64,000 nt of DNA from Symbiodinium natans (taxonomy: Eukaryota > Sar > Dinophyceae > Suessiales > Symbiodiniaceae). Each line of letters begins with the position of its first letter. Within the stretch, counting starts at the first letter, position 1. The notes below the pieces were generated by a model. That model saw only the letters and a program-made list of their open reading frames with translations, was not told where the DNA came from and ran no database searches. The position numbers and the translations under genes are program-made. Shown here piece after piece: positions 12,653 to 24,245 of this stretch. Location: positions 1-64,000 of the forward strand of contig CAJNDS010000603.1 of the NCBI GenBank assembly GCA_905221605.1, written 5' to 3'.

Positions 12653-12716
12653 ATTCTTAACCCTAAACCCTGAACCCTGAACCCTAAACCCTAAACCGGG
12701 TTTAGGGTTCATATCT
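12653..12716. repeat. Telomere-like array with head-to-head palindrome
   Basis: CCCTAAA/CCCTGAA units on plus from 12,655 to 12,697, then an abrupt switch to TTTAGGG from 12,698. Positions 12,687-12,697 and 12,699-12,709 are exact reverse complements around a single G, an 11-base arm palindrome. The array lies directly upstream of a probable exon acceptor at 12,637, so it is probably intronic. Confidence 0.8.
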
Positions 12717-13140
12717 TGGGGTTCAAAGATTCTTCACAAGAAAAAGAAAAGGTTTGTGGTCTGAGTTCACCAGATCTGCTCTGCTTGCGGTGGCAAGTAG
12801 TGCTATAGATTTTCTTGCTGAGCACCGCCCCCTGCTGAAGCCCCGAGACCATGGAGCTCGTGCCTGCAAACCTGTCATTTTCAAGCTGTGGTGCTGAATT
12901 TCCAAAAACGTTCGCCTCCTGTATCTCAGGACGTGAGGAAGTTGCCGGAACGTTGTTTCAGTTCTGTTCCAAAGGCTGTGCAAGGGTCAGCAGAAGTTTC
13001 TGATTTGCATCCACAGTTGTTTGTAGGCACCAATCTAGCAGTATCCGATCGGATGCGTACCAGTACCACAGGAACTGAAACAAACACGTAGCTTGCACAT
13101 ACCAGGCGTAACTCCTGTGCGGTGTGCACGTACATCACCA

Positions 13141-13412
13141 CATTTTAAAGAAACGCACAAGTCAACCAACTCAGCGAAGGCTGTCTGTAGTGCAGCAAGT
13201 TGGCGGCCACTTTCATCATCTTCACCTGTCGAGGTCATGGTCTTGAAAGGCGCAAAACAGAATCCTGCACCGTGGAATCCGTGAAAACCCTGAACTCCCT
13301 GAGTTCCGTCCTTCTCCCCGCTCGCTGCAGGTTGTGGCTGCCACCAGGCCAGGACCGAGATGGCTAAGGTCAGGATGAAGAAGAGGAGCCCGTACGCCAA
13401 GAGCTCCTAAGC
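13141..13412 (-). CDS. Single-pass membrane protein, internal exon
   Basis: A CTTAG acceptor near 13,413 opens a frame reading ELLAYGLLFFILTLAISVLA. This is one clear transmembrane helix, ended by WWQPQPAASGEKD. It is followed by a Gly/His-rich linker (GVQGFHGFHGAGFCF) and a helical stretch, RQLAALQTAFAELVDLCVSL. The exon probably ends in the GGTGATGT donor area near 13,140. A further minus frame at 13,075-12,935 (ARLVPTNNCGCKSETSADPC) may be the next exon. The family is unknown. Confidence 0.45.
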
Positions 13413-14462
13413 TTTGTGGTTTCAAGTCGCAGGGAACGCGGCACAGCCTTGGTAATTGCTCGTGTTGGGTTGGGTAAGGCAGATGCAAAAGGATACATCC
13501 CATCGAAAATCACATCCTGTCATGTCATTTGTCTCATGACTAGCCTGCTTCCGGATGGCGATACGACCATGCCTATCTTGTCTTACCAGATGGAGCAAAC
13601 AATCTAGCTGATGTAAGTCACACAAACCAGATCTGATGTGATTTTTATGCATCACATGATTTTTAAACCCTTTTTTATTCAACAGAGCAACGCTAGTCGA
13701 ATTGGCTTCTTGCAAAGACATGACACTGAGGAAACCTTTCCTTTGGGATGATGGGAAAAGTCGACCCTCGACTCACAAACGAATTTTTGATTTTCAGAAG
13801 AAACTAAACGAGAGAACCCATCACTAAACTGAGCCCTCTTGCGAAAAGTCTCATCTTTTCACAAGACAGCCCCTCCAATGTGGAAAAGACAGGAAGGCTT
13901 GAATGCAGGATGGGAAGGCTCCGAGTTCAGAACAAGTACAATGGAGGGATTTTGATATTCTAAAAAGCACAGCATGCTCACTCAGAGTAAAAAGTACCAG
14001 TCATTAGCTACCTGAAACATTGTGAACATCGTTGGTGGTTCTTCATCAGTCAGACTGTCAGACTACACAACACCATTTTGGAACAGGTACGGAGCAACGG
14101 CGCCTGCAGTCAGATTCAACTTGCAAAGAATGCACACGGCGTTGTTTTGCAGCACAACCCGTCAGCATACCAACGCACCAACATCTGCACATCAGACGCC
14201 ACTCATCCATATTCTACTACTTCTACCTCCGCTTTCTCTTCCTCTCCAATATTTTATCACTATGCTGTGTGCCATGCACGCGGCTGATGGGACCGGTTCA
14301 TACCAGCCTCGACCCCAAACAGCAATTGAGAACCACTGCCTGTCATCCTTATTCGCGACTTCTATGATTATGTGCGTGCATGCGCGCGTGCGTGCGTGCC
14401 TGCGTGAGCATGCATATTTTGGCTTCCATGGCTGACATTGCGACTTGCAACGATATTCTATG

Positions 14463-14532
14463 GCTCCAAGATTCGAGCAGCACTAGTGGCACCAGCACAA
14501 GGATGCCGAAGGCAAACTTTGCCGCTGCAGAA
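14463..14532 (-). CDS. Possible membrane-helix exon
   Basis: After a TTTTCTGCAG acceptor the minus frame reads AKFAFGILVLVPLVLLESWS, a strong transmembrane segment. No partner exon is fixed. The plus frame over the same bases also looks acceptable, so strand is uncertain. Confidence 0.3.
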
Positions 14533-14999
14533 AACAGCCTGCCATGCTGCTGGCTGAGCAGCGTGGACGCCTGGATCCTGAGTTGTCAGGGAGCTTGACG
14601 AAGGCTGCGGTTCACAGCTGAGGGTCAGGCAGCGGATGGGCACCTCTGAGCTCCTCTTATGTTGGTAGGCTGGGCACCGGTGGCATTCGCACTCGCTGGG
14701 TTGAGGGTACTCTGGGTGATTGCGCGCTACTGTTCTGCAACCAGCACTTCCAACCAAGGCTCATCTCTGTGGACATGCATGTGCCGAAGGCATCTCAATT
14801 AAACTAGAGCAGTGTCCATTCAGACAGGGCGAGTTGAGCCGAGAACAGCCAAGGTGGAGAACACCAACCACATTATTCTGTCGATGCGGATGCTCATTCG
14901 CCGCAATGGTCTGCAAGTATGACTTGTCCGGTCTTGCAGCACAGTTTGCAGCAAGCATTCATGTGACGCGACGAGATTGCTCTGACACGGTGCCTGCCT

Positions 15000-15078
15000 C
15001 TTGGCAAGAACTGCAGCATGTCGTAGTAGACGGACAATGCCTTGCCGTCCACATCTGTGAAAGACTCCCACCAGCTCA
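15000..15078 (-). CDS. Unidentified short exon
   Basis: The minus frame reads SWWESFTDVDGKALSVYYDM and then LQFLPR, and runs into a GCAGGCAC donor-like site. Its composition is clearly protein-like, unlike the two other minus frames. A plus-strand frame of 154 codons also covers it but has no recognisable motif. The family is unknown. Confidence 0.35.
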
Positions 15079-15445
15079 AGAACTAGGCTTGGCCTTCGCC
15101 CAGTTGCCGTTTGACAGGCAAGCGCTGACCAGGCTGCTGCAAGTGACCTGGGTCGAAGCAAAACACCGATCAAACCATAACTGAAAACTCACAGAAGCAC
15201 TTGATGCTGCTCAATTGCCCTCTCTCCACCGGAACCATCTGAGCTTTACGGGCTCCCATATGCCACCATGTTCAGCAAAGCAGAGGCATCGAAGCCTTCA
15301 CTTCCAAATCCCCCACTCGTGCCCCACGCGCTCTGATAGCGCGGTGCCTTCTCATTCAGGTCTCGACATCGAGCAGAACGTAAGACGTGCAACTTTTAGT
15401 GCCAGATCATATTGGAATACTTGTATGCACACCTTATTTGTACTC

Positions 15446-15874
15446 ATATATATATATATATGCATATCGTTAAATTCAGACTTCTGATTATTCTTTGCTT
15501 GAATAGCTTATATTCGGTACCATCTCATTGCCATATTGGATTACACAATGTTGCTTCGTTGTGTTGCAGTATCTTCTGGGGTATACGTATGACATGGTAT
15601 ATAGTAAAAATGGGACTATGAACATGAGATGCAGAAACGAATAAGGATATATAAGAATACATACATGCATGCATGCGTACATAAAAGGACATTTGTGCAT
15701 GAATATCAGAAAAAAGCAGCTGTGGGCCCAAGGCTCAGACCACATCGGGCCGCAAGCTGGCCCGCAGCAGATCGACAAGCAGCGCCAAGGACTGGACCTG
15801 AGCAACGGTGGCTCCTGTCGAAGAATGCCATGTAAGGATCGGAAGAGATATATATATATATATATATATAATGT
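15446..15874. repeat. AT/ATGC dinucleotide-rich tracts
   Basis: A (TA)n run at about 15,448-15,463, a CATG-rich patch at 15,660-15,677 and a (TA)n run of about 26 bases at 15,847-15,872. The region is AT-rich compared with the surroundings, and I see no gene. Confidence 0.7.
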
Positions 15875-16280
15875 GGAATGACAGGCTTTTTGTATGTAAT
15901 ACAAAACCACATGCAGAAACATGAAATCAGATACAATGGGTATTATATGTATATAGAAAACTGTTTCTTTAGCGAGTTTTCATAGATAGGGTAACGATGC
16001 AACTGAGGAGAATGACTAGCGGCATCATCAACATCCCCAAATGTTTGGGTGGCAGCGCGCTCGCCATCTGGGGACGCTGCCCATTCTGTGCGGCAAGCAT
16101 TTATGGCAGCCTGGCAGCATTTGCTCGGGCGACCAGGAATTCTGCAAAGGACCGTAAGAGGTGAGGCTCACAGGGCTGATGAACTTGGACGACATGGATC
16201 ATCTGCAATAGAGGAGTCTCTATGGGGACAAGCGAGGTCAAGGCAGAGGCGCGTTCCGGGCTGCGAAAACTGAGCTTGGG

Positions 16281-17480
16281 TACATTGAAGCTCACAATGT
16301 CCAAGCGAATCGGCGAGGGGGCAGCAGCGGCATCCTGCAGACAGGATCGGGAAGGGGGGTGCGGTCTTTGACGGAGAAGTCCCAAAGCCAGCAGTGAACA
16401 TGTAGAGTCTCTCAATGTGCAGCGGCAGCGGCCAGACCTTTAGAAGATGCAGGGCGCGAAGCCACTGGATTCCTGGACCAACTGCTTGGCATGCTGCTTT
16501 GCATACTGCTTTGATGCTTGGCATCATCCCAAACAAAGAGGAGCCTCCAGCCAGCCCGTGGAGGGTTGAGTTGATGCTGATGACGTCTGCAAGGCCAGCT
16601 TGCCTTTCGGGGCGGCGCACCGTCTCCCCAACGTAGTCTTACTCAGGGCTCAGGGTGTGTGGCTTAGGGATTTCGATTCACACCAATGCGCTGGCTCACT
16701 CATACTTCGACTCCGTGCTGGAGGAAGCTAAAAAACTGAACTGTCAGCTTCGCAGCCTCATGCGTTGGAAGTAGCCCAGGGCCACTTCCCACCTAAGCCG
16801 GGATCATGTGGTTGAGGCTTTCGGGTTTAGGTTCATTTTGGCTCTTTGTTCTTGATGGTGCAACTGGTCGCTTGTGTCAAGCTTGGCGATGGGACGCTTG
16901 GCCGCCGCTGCACGCCGCGATCACACCGTTGTAGACCACAGTGTTCGGCCTGACGCCGAGAGAGCATAACAGCCGTTGAGCTTCGAGCCGTGGAAAGCCA
17001 AACATGTTGGAGCAAGTTTGCTCACGCCGCTCCATGAACTGTTTGCCTCACGTCTTGCTTGGCCATTGCAGATACCAAACCTCAGCGGGTTCAGACTATG
17101 ACTATCAGTGATCTATCATGACTCCTGGCTCATGCAGCATTACATACTGCTTTCCTGTTTCACGCCTTGAGGCGCAGGAAGATGACCATGCTTGTCAAAA
17201 CAAGAACACGATGTGCTCCCGTCCGATGCGCTGCAACTGATCCCAATCCTCAGGTCCCCTGCCGAGCGCATGTTGCCATCTTGCAGCCCTGCCGGTAGAA
17301 AGCTGTCACACTCTCTTTGCATACGCCTTGCTTATGGGGGCAGTAGCGGGTTCGCAAAATATCGCAGAAATTCAACACAAGTACAGCCAGACACAGCTGT
17401 GAGAGAGTCTTGCTGGGCCTGGCGCACGCGTTGATTCCGACGGAGAGTGCGACGACATCCGGCATGTGGCCGTTTGCTGG
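16281..17480 (-). CDS. Pentatricopeptide-repeat (PPR) protein, partial model
   Basis: PPR proteins bind RNA in organelles and are numerous in dinoflagellates. Three minus-strand pieces carry the repeat's first-helix signature. PDVVALSVGINACAR lies at about 17,475-17,430 and ends at a GC donor. DVISINSTLHGLAGG lies at about 16,600-16,545, and LDIVSFNVPKL at about 16,300-16,270. The second piece joins by phase through a GC donor (16,544) and an AG|GA acceptor (exon start 16,472) to GIQWLRALHLLKVWPLPL. That restores a normal PPR helix pair. Exons between 17,430 and 16,620, and both ends of the gene, are not resolved. A targeting peptide cannot be judged. Confidence 0.55.
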
Positions 17481-18198
17481 CCATTCCTCATTGTCACTGC
17501 CCGATTGTGCTCTGTGCAACCACGCGCAAACTCAATTCAAGGCCCAGCAGTTCTTTTGCTCAAGGCGCTTCCAGATCTGCCAGCACGTTTGGCCATGCGC
17601 TCTGTCGTGCAAGAAGCTGCAAGCTCCTCCAGGCAGCACATTCTGCATGCGTGCAAGGAGCGTTGTAGCAGCCAACACGAGCTTGGTATCCTGCCTGCTT
17701 TATTTAGCTTGTCAGTTTCTCCGCTCTCAGTCTCTCCCTCCAGCTTTCATGTTTTCCTGGTGGCGCGGCGTAGGGACGACATGCTGCCCACAAGGCCTCG
17801 CATGTCCCCGATCCCGTTCGAGTCGCTCGTGGCTTGTGGCATCACCGTCGTACGGAATGCAATGTGTGGATGTAGCTATGTATCTTGGAGCCCGGCCATG
17901 AGAAGCCTTGCCCACATCCAATTGCGATGCGGCTCGCCATCGCTTGCGCCATGGATAACTCGGTTTTGGGCGTCCTAGGTTTCGAGCGTCGAGTAGCTCA
18001 GCTCTTGCGCAATTGGAAGCCGTCTCCGCTAGTGTGCAGGGCTGCTTCAAGCTCGAGGTGAGTTCATGCTCTGCTATTGGAGTAGACTTGCACTCAAATG
18101 ACTTGGGAGGGAGCCTTGAGCTTGCGGAAACCAAAGAATCAGACAGTTGAAGGTCATGAGACAACGCCCGCTGCGAGATGGATATGTTTCGTATGTAA

Positions 18199-18305
18199 AA
18201 TATATATATATATATATAGATATTTATATATATATATATATTTATGTTTAATGTTATACAATATGTATGTATGTGTAAATATGTATGTGTATAATAAATA
18301 AAGAC
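18199..18305. repeat. AT-rich tract
   Basis: (TA)n runs at about 18,199-18,240, then TATGTA-type steps to about 18,300 and a short (GA)n at 18,340-18,352. This is low-complexity DNA between an unidentified exon and the PPR gene. Confidence 0.75.
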
Positions 18306-18467
18306 GTATATACTGTTATCTATAGTCACTAAAATAAACGAGAGAGAGAGAACAGTGAATGTAACATTTTGTATGACATGTATATCTTAAGGAATGAGTC
18401 ACAATTCGATGTAATCCATGCTGGTGGGCAATCTTTCATAGGAGTTGTTATCATGTTCTGTCTGTCA

Positions 18468-18830
18468 TTATGCAGGATGAACTGTCCAAACTCTTTCTGA
18501 TAGCACAGGTCTTAACTTTCTTCCACCAACATTAAAACATCTTTCTTTTGAGATCCGAAGAACACGCAATATATCCAGGTCCGACAGTAACAGCTTTGAC
18601 CATGCTCCTACGTGTACATACCGCATCAGCAGCCCCATCCAACCAAAACGCTTTTCTGGAAAGTGATCACTCTCACCTGGTGGCATGCAAGTAACTCGCC
18701 GCAGGACGGATCCTGTACACTCTAGTATTGTTCGAGCAGAAAAATCTAACACTCCGTTCGGAGTGGCATGCACAGCTCCACTCGCTGGGACATCATACCC
18801 GTCCGGCATGAAACGCATGGCCCTGCTGCC
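18468..18830 (-). CDS. Unidentified protein, long exon
   Basis: The minus frame of about 120 codons begins AMRFMPDGYDVPASGAVHAT, continues NGVLDFSARTILECTGSVLR, and contains FGWMGLLMRYVHVGAWSKLL. It has a mixed globular composition and ends at a stop at 18,468. I see no signal peptide and no family I can name. Codon and strand context agree with the surrounding minus-strand genes. The true exon could be shorter at its 3' end. Confidence 0.4.
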   Translation of the reverse strand, partial: GSRAMRFMPDGYDVPASGAVHATPNGVLDFSARTILECTGSVLRRVTCMPPGESDHFPEKRFGWMGLLMRYVHVGAWSKLLLSDLDILRVLRISKERCFNVGGRKLRPVLSERVWTVHPA

Positions 18831-19295
18831 TCAGTGTACGTAGATGCTGAAGTCTCAAGAACACAAGGTTGTTGCAATGGTTGCATAGTTTACCTGCTAG
18901 GGTCTGAGGAAAACATACAGCTCTCCCCAGAGCGAACTCCACAAGTGCACAGCAGTCAGTTTATGCCCTACCAGTATGTCCTATGTCAAGATATGTCAAA
19001 CATCAGACCGTGCTGAACATGTAAATCGAACGACGGTTCAAAGCATTGAAATCTGATAGTCGGAGCGGCAGCAAATTGCAGAAAGCCATTCCAGCGCCCT
19101 GCCCGTGCGGTCTGGCCAGCGTGGTGGCGATCTGGCACGGACAAGTTTTCAGCTCTATGCGACTCTCTTCTTGCCTCTCTGAGCTCCACACATGCTGGAG
19201 AAGCTGTCAGTCGTCGTCACTGTCAACCTCCTTGCGCCAACTGCATGCGTTGCTTGAGAATGCCCTGAGGCAGCACCCATGAATGGCCATACGCA

Positions 19296-19480
19296 GTGAT
19301 CAGAGGCATCTATCAGAATCTATTCTCAGAGACAACGAAAGATGGCAAGAGGCGCCTGGATGAACTCCTGGCAGTCTTCTACCACGATCCCCGCATCTGT
19401 GACAAGGGCCTGGCCAAGGCAGTATCTGATCAGGATGTCTTGGTGCTGTCTTGTACCATACTCATCGGAACTCTGCATGG
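19296..19480 (+). CDS. Possible Sec7-like exon
   Basis: The plus frame reads IRGIYQNLFSETTKDGKRRL, then DELLAVFYHDPRICDKG and SDQDVLVLSCTILIGTLHG. The D-x-D-V-L-V-L-S-x-T-I-L pattern with a following L-H resembles the Sec7 (ARF exchange factor) core, where V-L-x-x-S-I-I-M-L-N-T-D-L-H is typical. The N-T-D triplet is missing. If it is Sec7, either an intron falls there or the protein is divergent. The minus strand is also open for 174 codons here, so strand is not certain. Confidence 0.28.
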
Positions 19481-20483
19481 GAGGCTTGCAATTTGCATCC
19501 CCTGCATGTCGCCGGATCCCGGCTGAGGTTGGCACCGATTCATGGCCTTCCTCAAGCACAGAATCAGGATCCGCCATGTCAGCCTGCAACGGCACGGGAT
19601 GACGATACCCGAGGCTCCCTGCAAGGAACGCAGTCTGCAAGCAGAGCGACATGCAGAGCCGTGCCGCCCTCCTGCTCCCGCAGCTCGTGCCCTCAGTGAA
19701 TTCTCTCTGTTGAACAACTGTCGTATGCGGCAGGTAGTCTTGTAGGGGGGGTCCGACTGGTTTAAGCCAGTCAAGAAGACCAAGCCTCAAGGACTCAAGG
19801 ACGCAAGCTACAGCGAAGCCATACGACTTGCAATCATGAGAGGCCTTCATCCGTTATGTCCCAGCTTCTTGTTAATGGGGGAGGGGGGGGGTTCCTCAGA
19901 CTCCTTGGCAACTACAAATGCCCATCGAACCATGAGACCACTTTTGGGGACACCTGACTGGCACTCCTTGTTTCAACTCTTTCGGGGTGGGGCTTGAGAA
20001 GACGGTTCGGCGTCACACCTGTGATGCGCTCTGGCTTCAGCCGGTTGTCAAAAAAATGTGTAGAACTCTCCTTGGCCTTAGCGAGGCAACCACTCCGCTA
20101 AGAGACGGGCTTGACGACTGAATTTCCTCATCCTGGCATGTCTTCAAAATGCCTGAAATCGAGCACCATACTGCGTGAATTCATGTTGTTGCGGGTCTCG
20201 GAGTTTTCAGAGCTCCTCGTCGTCAGAGAAGTCGAGCTGGCGAAGCCGCTGAGCCAGCGAGAGCCCTTGCGCCTGGCATCTGCAGGTAGTCAGTTCACAA
20301 TCTGGGGCTGGATTCTGGCTACTTCTGCCGCGTGGACAGAGCCGTGGCTCAAGTGCCGGAGACCACATCGACTGCGCGAACTTCAGGTTCGCCTTCGCCT
20401 CGCCTCACTTGGGCTTCACTTGGCCTTGTCGGCGTATCGTCCTGGCGGCCCAGGTGCTGGCCCGGCCTTGCGAGCTCAGCACG

Positions 20484-20578
20484 CATATGATTATTATGAT
20501 TTATTATGATTTTTATGCTTCTTATGACGCTTATGACTCGTATGATTCTTATGACTCTTATGATTATTATGATTGCAG
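20484..20578 (+). repeat. Degenerate TTATGA-type tandem tract
   Basis: Ten or so imperfect ATGATT/ATGACT/ATGCTT units in tandem, AT-rich within a GC-rich neighbourhood. The tract ends in ATTGCAG followed by GTGAG, which resembles a plus-strand splice acceptor. It could be an intron repeat. Confidence 0.55.
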
Positions 20579-21025
20579 GTGAGTCAGAGTCAAACACTAG
20601 TCAAGCCAGCAGGACTTCACCACACTTCACCCATGCAGCGAGCATTCTCGGGCCTCCCAAGCCTCGCCATCATCGTTGTGTGGCGACACCTCGCTCAGAC
20701 GGAACACTCGAATCATCTCGAATCACTTGGCCATCAAGCAGGATTTCGGATGCTCAGGTGAGGCACTAGCAGTGGTAAAGTCTGGGACCCACGCTGCTAT
20801 GCTTATGTCCGTGACTTCTTCGTCGGCCTGTCCAACGTCAGAGATTCTGATCCTGGTTTGCATCTCACAAAACTGTATGAGTCATGGCAATCTTCAGGGA
20901 GGCGGCAGAGAATAACAAAGCAACTGCTGCCAGCTCTGCTGTTCTCGAACCAAGAAGGTAAACAGCAACATGCGGCACTCGGAGAACCAATTGACGGTTT
21001 CCCACTCAATAGCCTTAAAACACCC

Positions 21026-21088
21026 ACGCCCTAAACCCTGAATCATAAACCCTAATCCCGGAACCCTGAAACCCTAAACCCTGAGCCC
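21026..21088 (+). repeat. Degenerate telomere-like array
   Basis: Six or seven CCCTAAA variants (CCCTGAA, CATAAACCC, CCCTAATCCC). They have the same strand orientation as the main arrays at 7501, 12,655 and 31,250. Confidence 0.65.
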
Positions 21089-22120
21089 CGGCCTCTCCCA
21101 GAATGCCTACGGCAGCCGGGGTCGGCATCGAGAAAAATGCGACGTTGGTGGGCCTGCAGCTCGACAAAATCATGGTCCAAAATGCACTTTCGTGGCCTGG
21201 GAAGCCGGAAGATTTTTTTGCTTCTCCACCCCCAACCCTTTATGAAGGTGCACTCCACATCCAAGCAGAATTCGCAGAATTCTCTCCACGTTGAAGTGCC
21301 TTGACAGCTTCTTCGGCAAGCGAGCAGACGGAAGCTGCTCTGTCCGCGCAGAATACCTCCGTGGCTTTGCTGTGAACCGATGCTTTGGCTTTCAGATGGC
21401 TTCCCAATCAGACAAGAAGAGACAGCAACGTGACGCAATCTAGATAAGCGCCGACAGCTCTAGGGGCCCAGCAAGGCCAAGTCCTCGCTATCCTGGCCAA
21501 GCAAATTCGAAGTTGGATCCGATCTTGAGCAACTACGCACGAGGAAACTCCGGTGCTCTGCATCCTGCTTCCTGGACTCAAGAGTATGGGTCGAGTGCTC
21601 GCCTCGCTCTATGGCGGGAAGACACTCGCTCTCAGATCGAGATGCCGCAGGATTGAGGCTAGTGTATGTTCATGTGCACAAGATGTGCACGCGACGTGAG
21701 CAATTTGAACCGTCGTTCGAATTTATGCAAGGCTCGCGGCTTGCTCTTAATTACTGGCATTGTTGAAGACACGTCACGTCAGGCTCAGCTACAGAGAGGC
21801 ACTTTCTGCCATCATTCTCGGTGTGGATCGAAACCGCACGTGTATGAGACCCTCAACCATACTTTGTCGCAAACAACATGGTCTTACATATAACCCCAAA
21901 CCACCCCAAACCATCCCGAACCACCCCCCAACCACCCCGCACCGCCGCTTTCGCTGCAAACCGCTGCAAACCGCCGCAAAACCCAAATGATCAAAGCCCA
22001 AGATCGTGTTAAGGTGCCGGTCCTTGGTATCGGGGAGGTCCAGCTTCATGCAGTATGAAACCTGACACGAAAGCCGCTCAGGAAGTTAGAAGAAGCTTTT
22101 ACTGAGTCAAAAGGACCCCC

Positions 22121-22191
22121 CTCTCTCCCCCCCCCCCGCCCCCCCCCCCCCCGCCCCCCGCCCCCCGCCCCCCCCCCCCCCCCGCCGCCCC
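22121..22191 (+). repeat. C-run with regular G interruptions
   Basis: About 70 bases of C with single G breaks, reading as poly-Gly on minus. The opposite strand is a dense G-quadruplex candidate. No gene is supported in the tract. Confidence 0.8.
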
Positions 22192-23651
22192 AGGCTTTAG
22201 GCTTGGCTTTGGCTTGAGTGTCTCGGGATTCGCCTCCACAGCCTGATCCATTGGCACCATGGCCGCCATGAGCACACACCGAGGCCTCAAACGACCTCAA
22301 GCCCTCTCTCACTCTGTCTCGTAGGAATGCTACTGGTACGTCGGCTTTGTTTGGTTTACGTCGGCTTGAGTTGGTTTCTTGAGCTCTTGGAGGGCGACGT
22401 TTAACATGGGCGAACTGCCATTTTCAGGGAGCAGCGGGCGGGATGCAAACCCAGGCCTGTCGGCTCGATGCTGAATGCTTCGCCACAACAAGCTCTCATC
22501 ATGCCGCGCCCCTCTTGCAGCGAGACACATGTGCCTTTGATTGCCTTTGAGACATTGGATACTTAGATCCTGATTCTCAGTTGCTGAAGACGGGTTTGCC
22601 ATGGTTGACCCTTAGCCTTAGCCCATCTAGCCACGGAAAAGACGAACGTCGGCCATCAACAAAAGAATGCCTGTGCCGCTTTGCGGTCGGGGCCACAGGT
22701 ATACAATTGTACTGACCGCCAATATACAATAAAGCAGGAAAGCCTGGTCTTGGTCCATTCTTTTTGGTGTGAGCGACTGTCTCTGATCCGGACCGCCCAA
22801 GTGGTGCTAAGAGTGACACAGGCCGGAGGATGCTGGGGACTCCAAAATACTACAAAGCTGCAAGCCATGAATCGTACTTGTTTGGTCAGAGTGGGTCATG
22901 TGCCGTTCAGCCTCCTCCAGCATAGACTTCGGATGCGGCTGGCCCGCAAGCAAAGCTACGATTGGCTTGAACTTGTGACCTGGTTAGAGCAATCTAGGGC
23001 TCAGGCTGCAGGGTTAGGGCGGCGGGATGCATGAAGTCGACCTGTCTACCGAAGCTGATGCTGTCCTGGACGTAGCTCACTTTGTAGGCTTTCGCCTCGG
23101 TCAGGGTCACATGGCGGAAATATGCGGAAATCAGGAGGACTTGATGTCGGTTTGTTGAAATGTGTTGAGGCGCAATGAGGCGCACACCGCATCAGAAGCT
23201 CGTACATCAGCGTGGGCTCCTGGAATCTGCAGATCGTGCTAGCAGTACTGCACTGTGTCACTCCAATTCACTGCATGTGCGATTTGACTTAAGAGTGGAC
23301 GGGAGACGAAAGGACGTGCGGTCCTGGATCAGCTCCTTGAAAGCCGGGGTCGGCTTGATTTTCTCTTCGTTGGTGATGATGAAGTCCTGGCGCCGCGCTT
23401 CTTGGGATCTTCCTGCTCGGGGGCTAAGGGGGGCTAAGTCGGTTAAGTGTCAAGTCTCGGCATCTTGCCCTCTGGATCCCTCCGAAATGGAGATTGGCTT
23501 TCATGAAGTCGAAGATTCTAGTGCCGGTGTTGAAGGAAAAGCTCCAGAACCGCGAGTCTCAGTCAGATGTCCCACGTCCAAGGGCCCGGGCCATGCAGAT
23601 GTCTTTCAGGCCGTCCGCTCGATGCGCCTGAGCACAAAGTCTTTGGAGAAT

Positions 23652-24245
23652 TCATTCCCGGGAGGCATACGGAGCCTTCTTTCGACTAGACGAAAGCCCT
23701 GCCTTGGCCGTCATCATGATTTGGACGACATTGTCAATGGAGATCGATTTTCGGATGATGTCCTCACACAGCGCCTGCAACCATGCAACAAACTGATCTG
23801 ATTGTCCAGGCTCTTTGAACAGAAGGCCGCTACAGGGATCCAACGCTTTAGGGAGCATTTTCGCAGGAGCTGTCGGTTCGCTGGCAAGAGCATGAAGTGC
23901 GTGCGCAGCTCTCTTTGCGATACAGCCCAGACTTTCGGCTGCAATCTTGCTCCATGTCCAATGTTTATTTGGCTCATCTTTCGCGACAGGCAGCATGGCC
24001 TTAGGCAGCATGGCCTTAGCCAGTCGGCTGCGCGTTTTAGAATGCGCATCAAGCTGTGCTCCAGCTTGTTCTTGCATCTGTCTGCGAGACCTTGTTACAT
24101 TCTGGAGTGTTGATGTAAGAAGCAATTCGGCCAGTGCTTCGTGCTCAGCGAGCTCTGTGGCTTCCAGCTTTGCAACAAGAGGGCCCTCTCTTCTTCTGTC
24201 CGGCCGGTGGAAAATTCTTCTGGTGAGCTCGAGGACAATCTTTGT
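23652..24245 (-). CDS. Unidentified helical protein
   Basis: An open minus frame of about 195 codons ends at a stop at 23,652. It starts with FAGNGGTKIVLELTRRIF and goes on through KLEATELAEHEALAELLLT, then HWTWSKIAAESLGCIAKRAA, FKEPGQSDQFVAWLQALCED and IIRKSISIDNVVQIMMTAKA. Composition is that of a soluble helical protein. The AVLPKAMLP-type repeat at about 24,000 comes from a 15-base direct repeat in the DNA. One or more short introns may be spanned in frame. I do not recognise a family. The plus frame of 208 codons over 23,175-23,801 looks like its shadow. Confidence 0.4.
   Translation of the reverse strand, partial: TKIVLELTRRIFHRPDRRREGPLVAKLEATELAEHEALAELLLTSTLQNVTRSRRQMQEQAGAQLDAHSKTRSRLAKAMLPKAMLPVAKDEPNKHWTWSKIAAESLGCIAKRAAHALHALASEPTAPAKMLPKALDPCSGLLFKEPGQSDQFVAWLQALCEDIIRKSISIDNVVQIMMTAKAGLSSSRKKAPYASRE

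Noticed and set aside
16834-16844. CATTTTGGCTC, an 11-base match to the dinoflagellate spliced leader
   Set aside because: Only the middle of the leader matches. The preceding CCGTAGC part and the following AAG do not, and no retrogene-like frame follows. It was found by looking for the leader, so chance is a fair explanation.
23175-23801. A 208-codon plus frame
   Set aside because: No motif. Its right part is antisense to the more convincing helical minus frame at 24,245-23,652.
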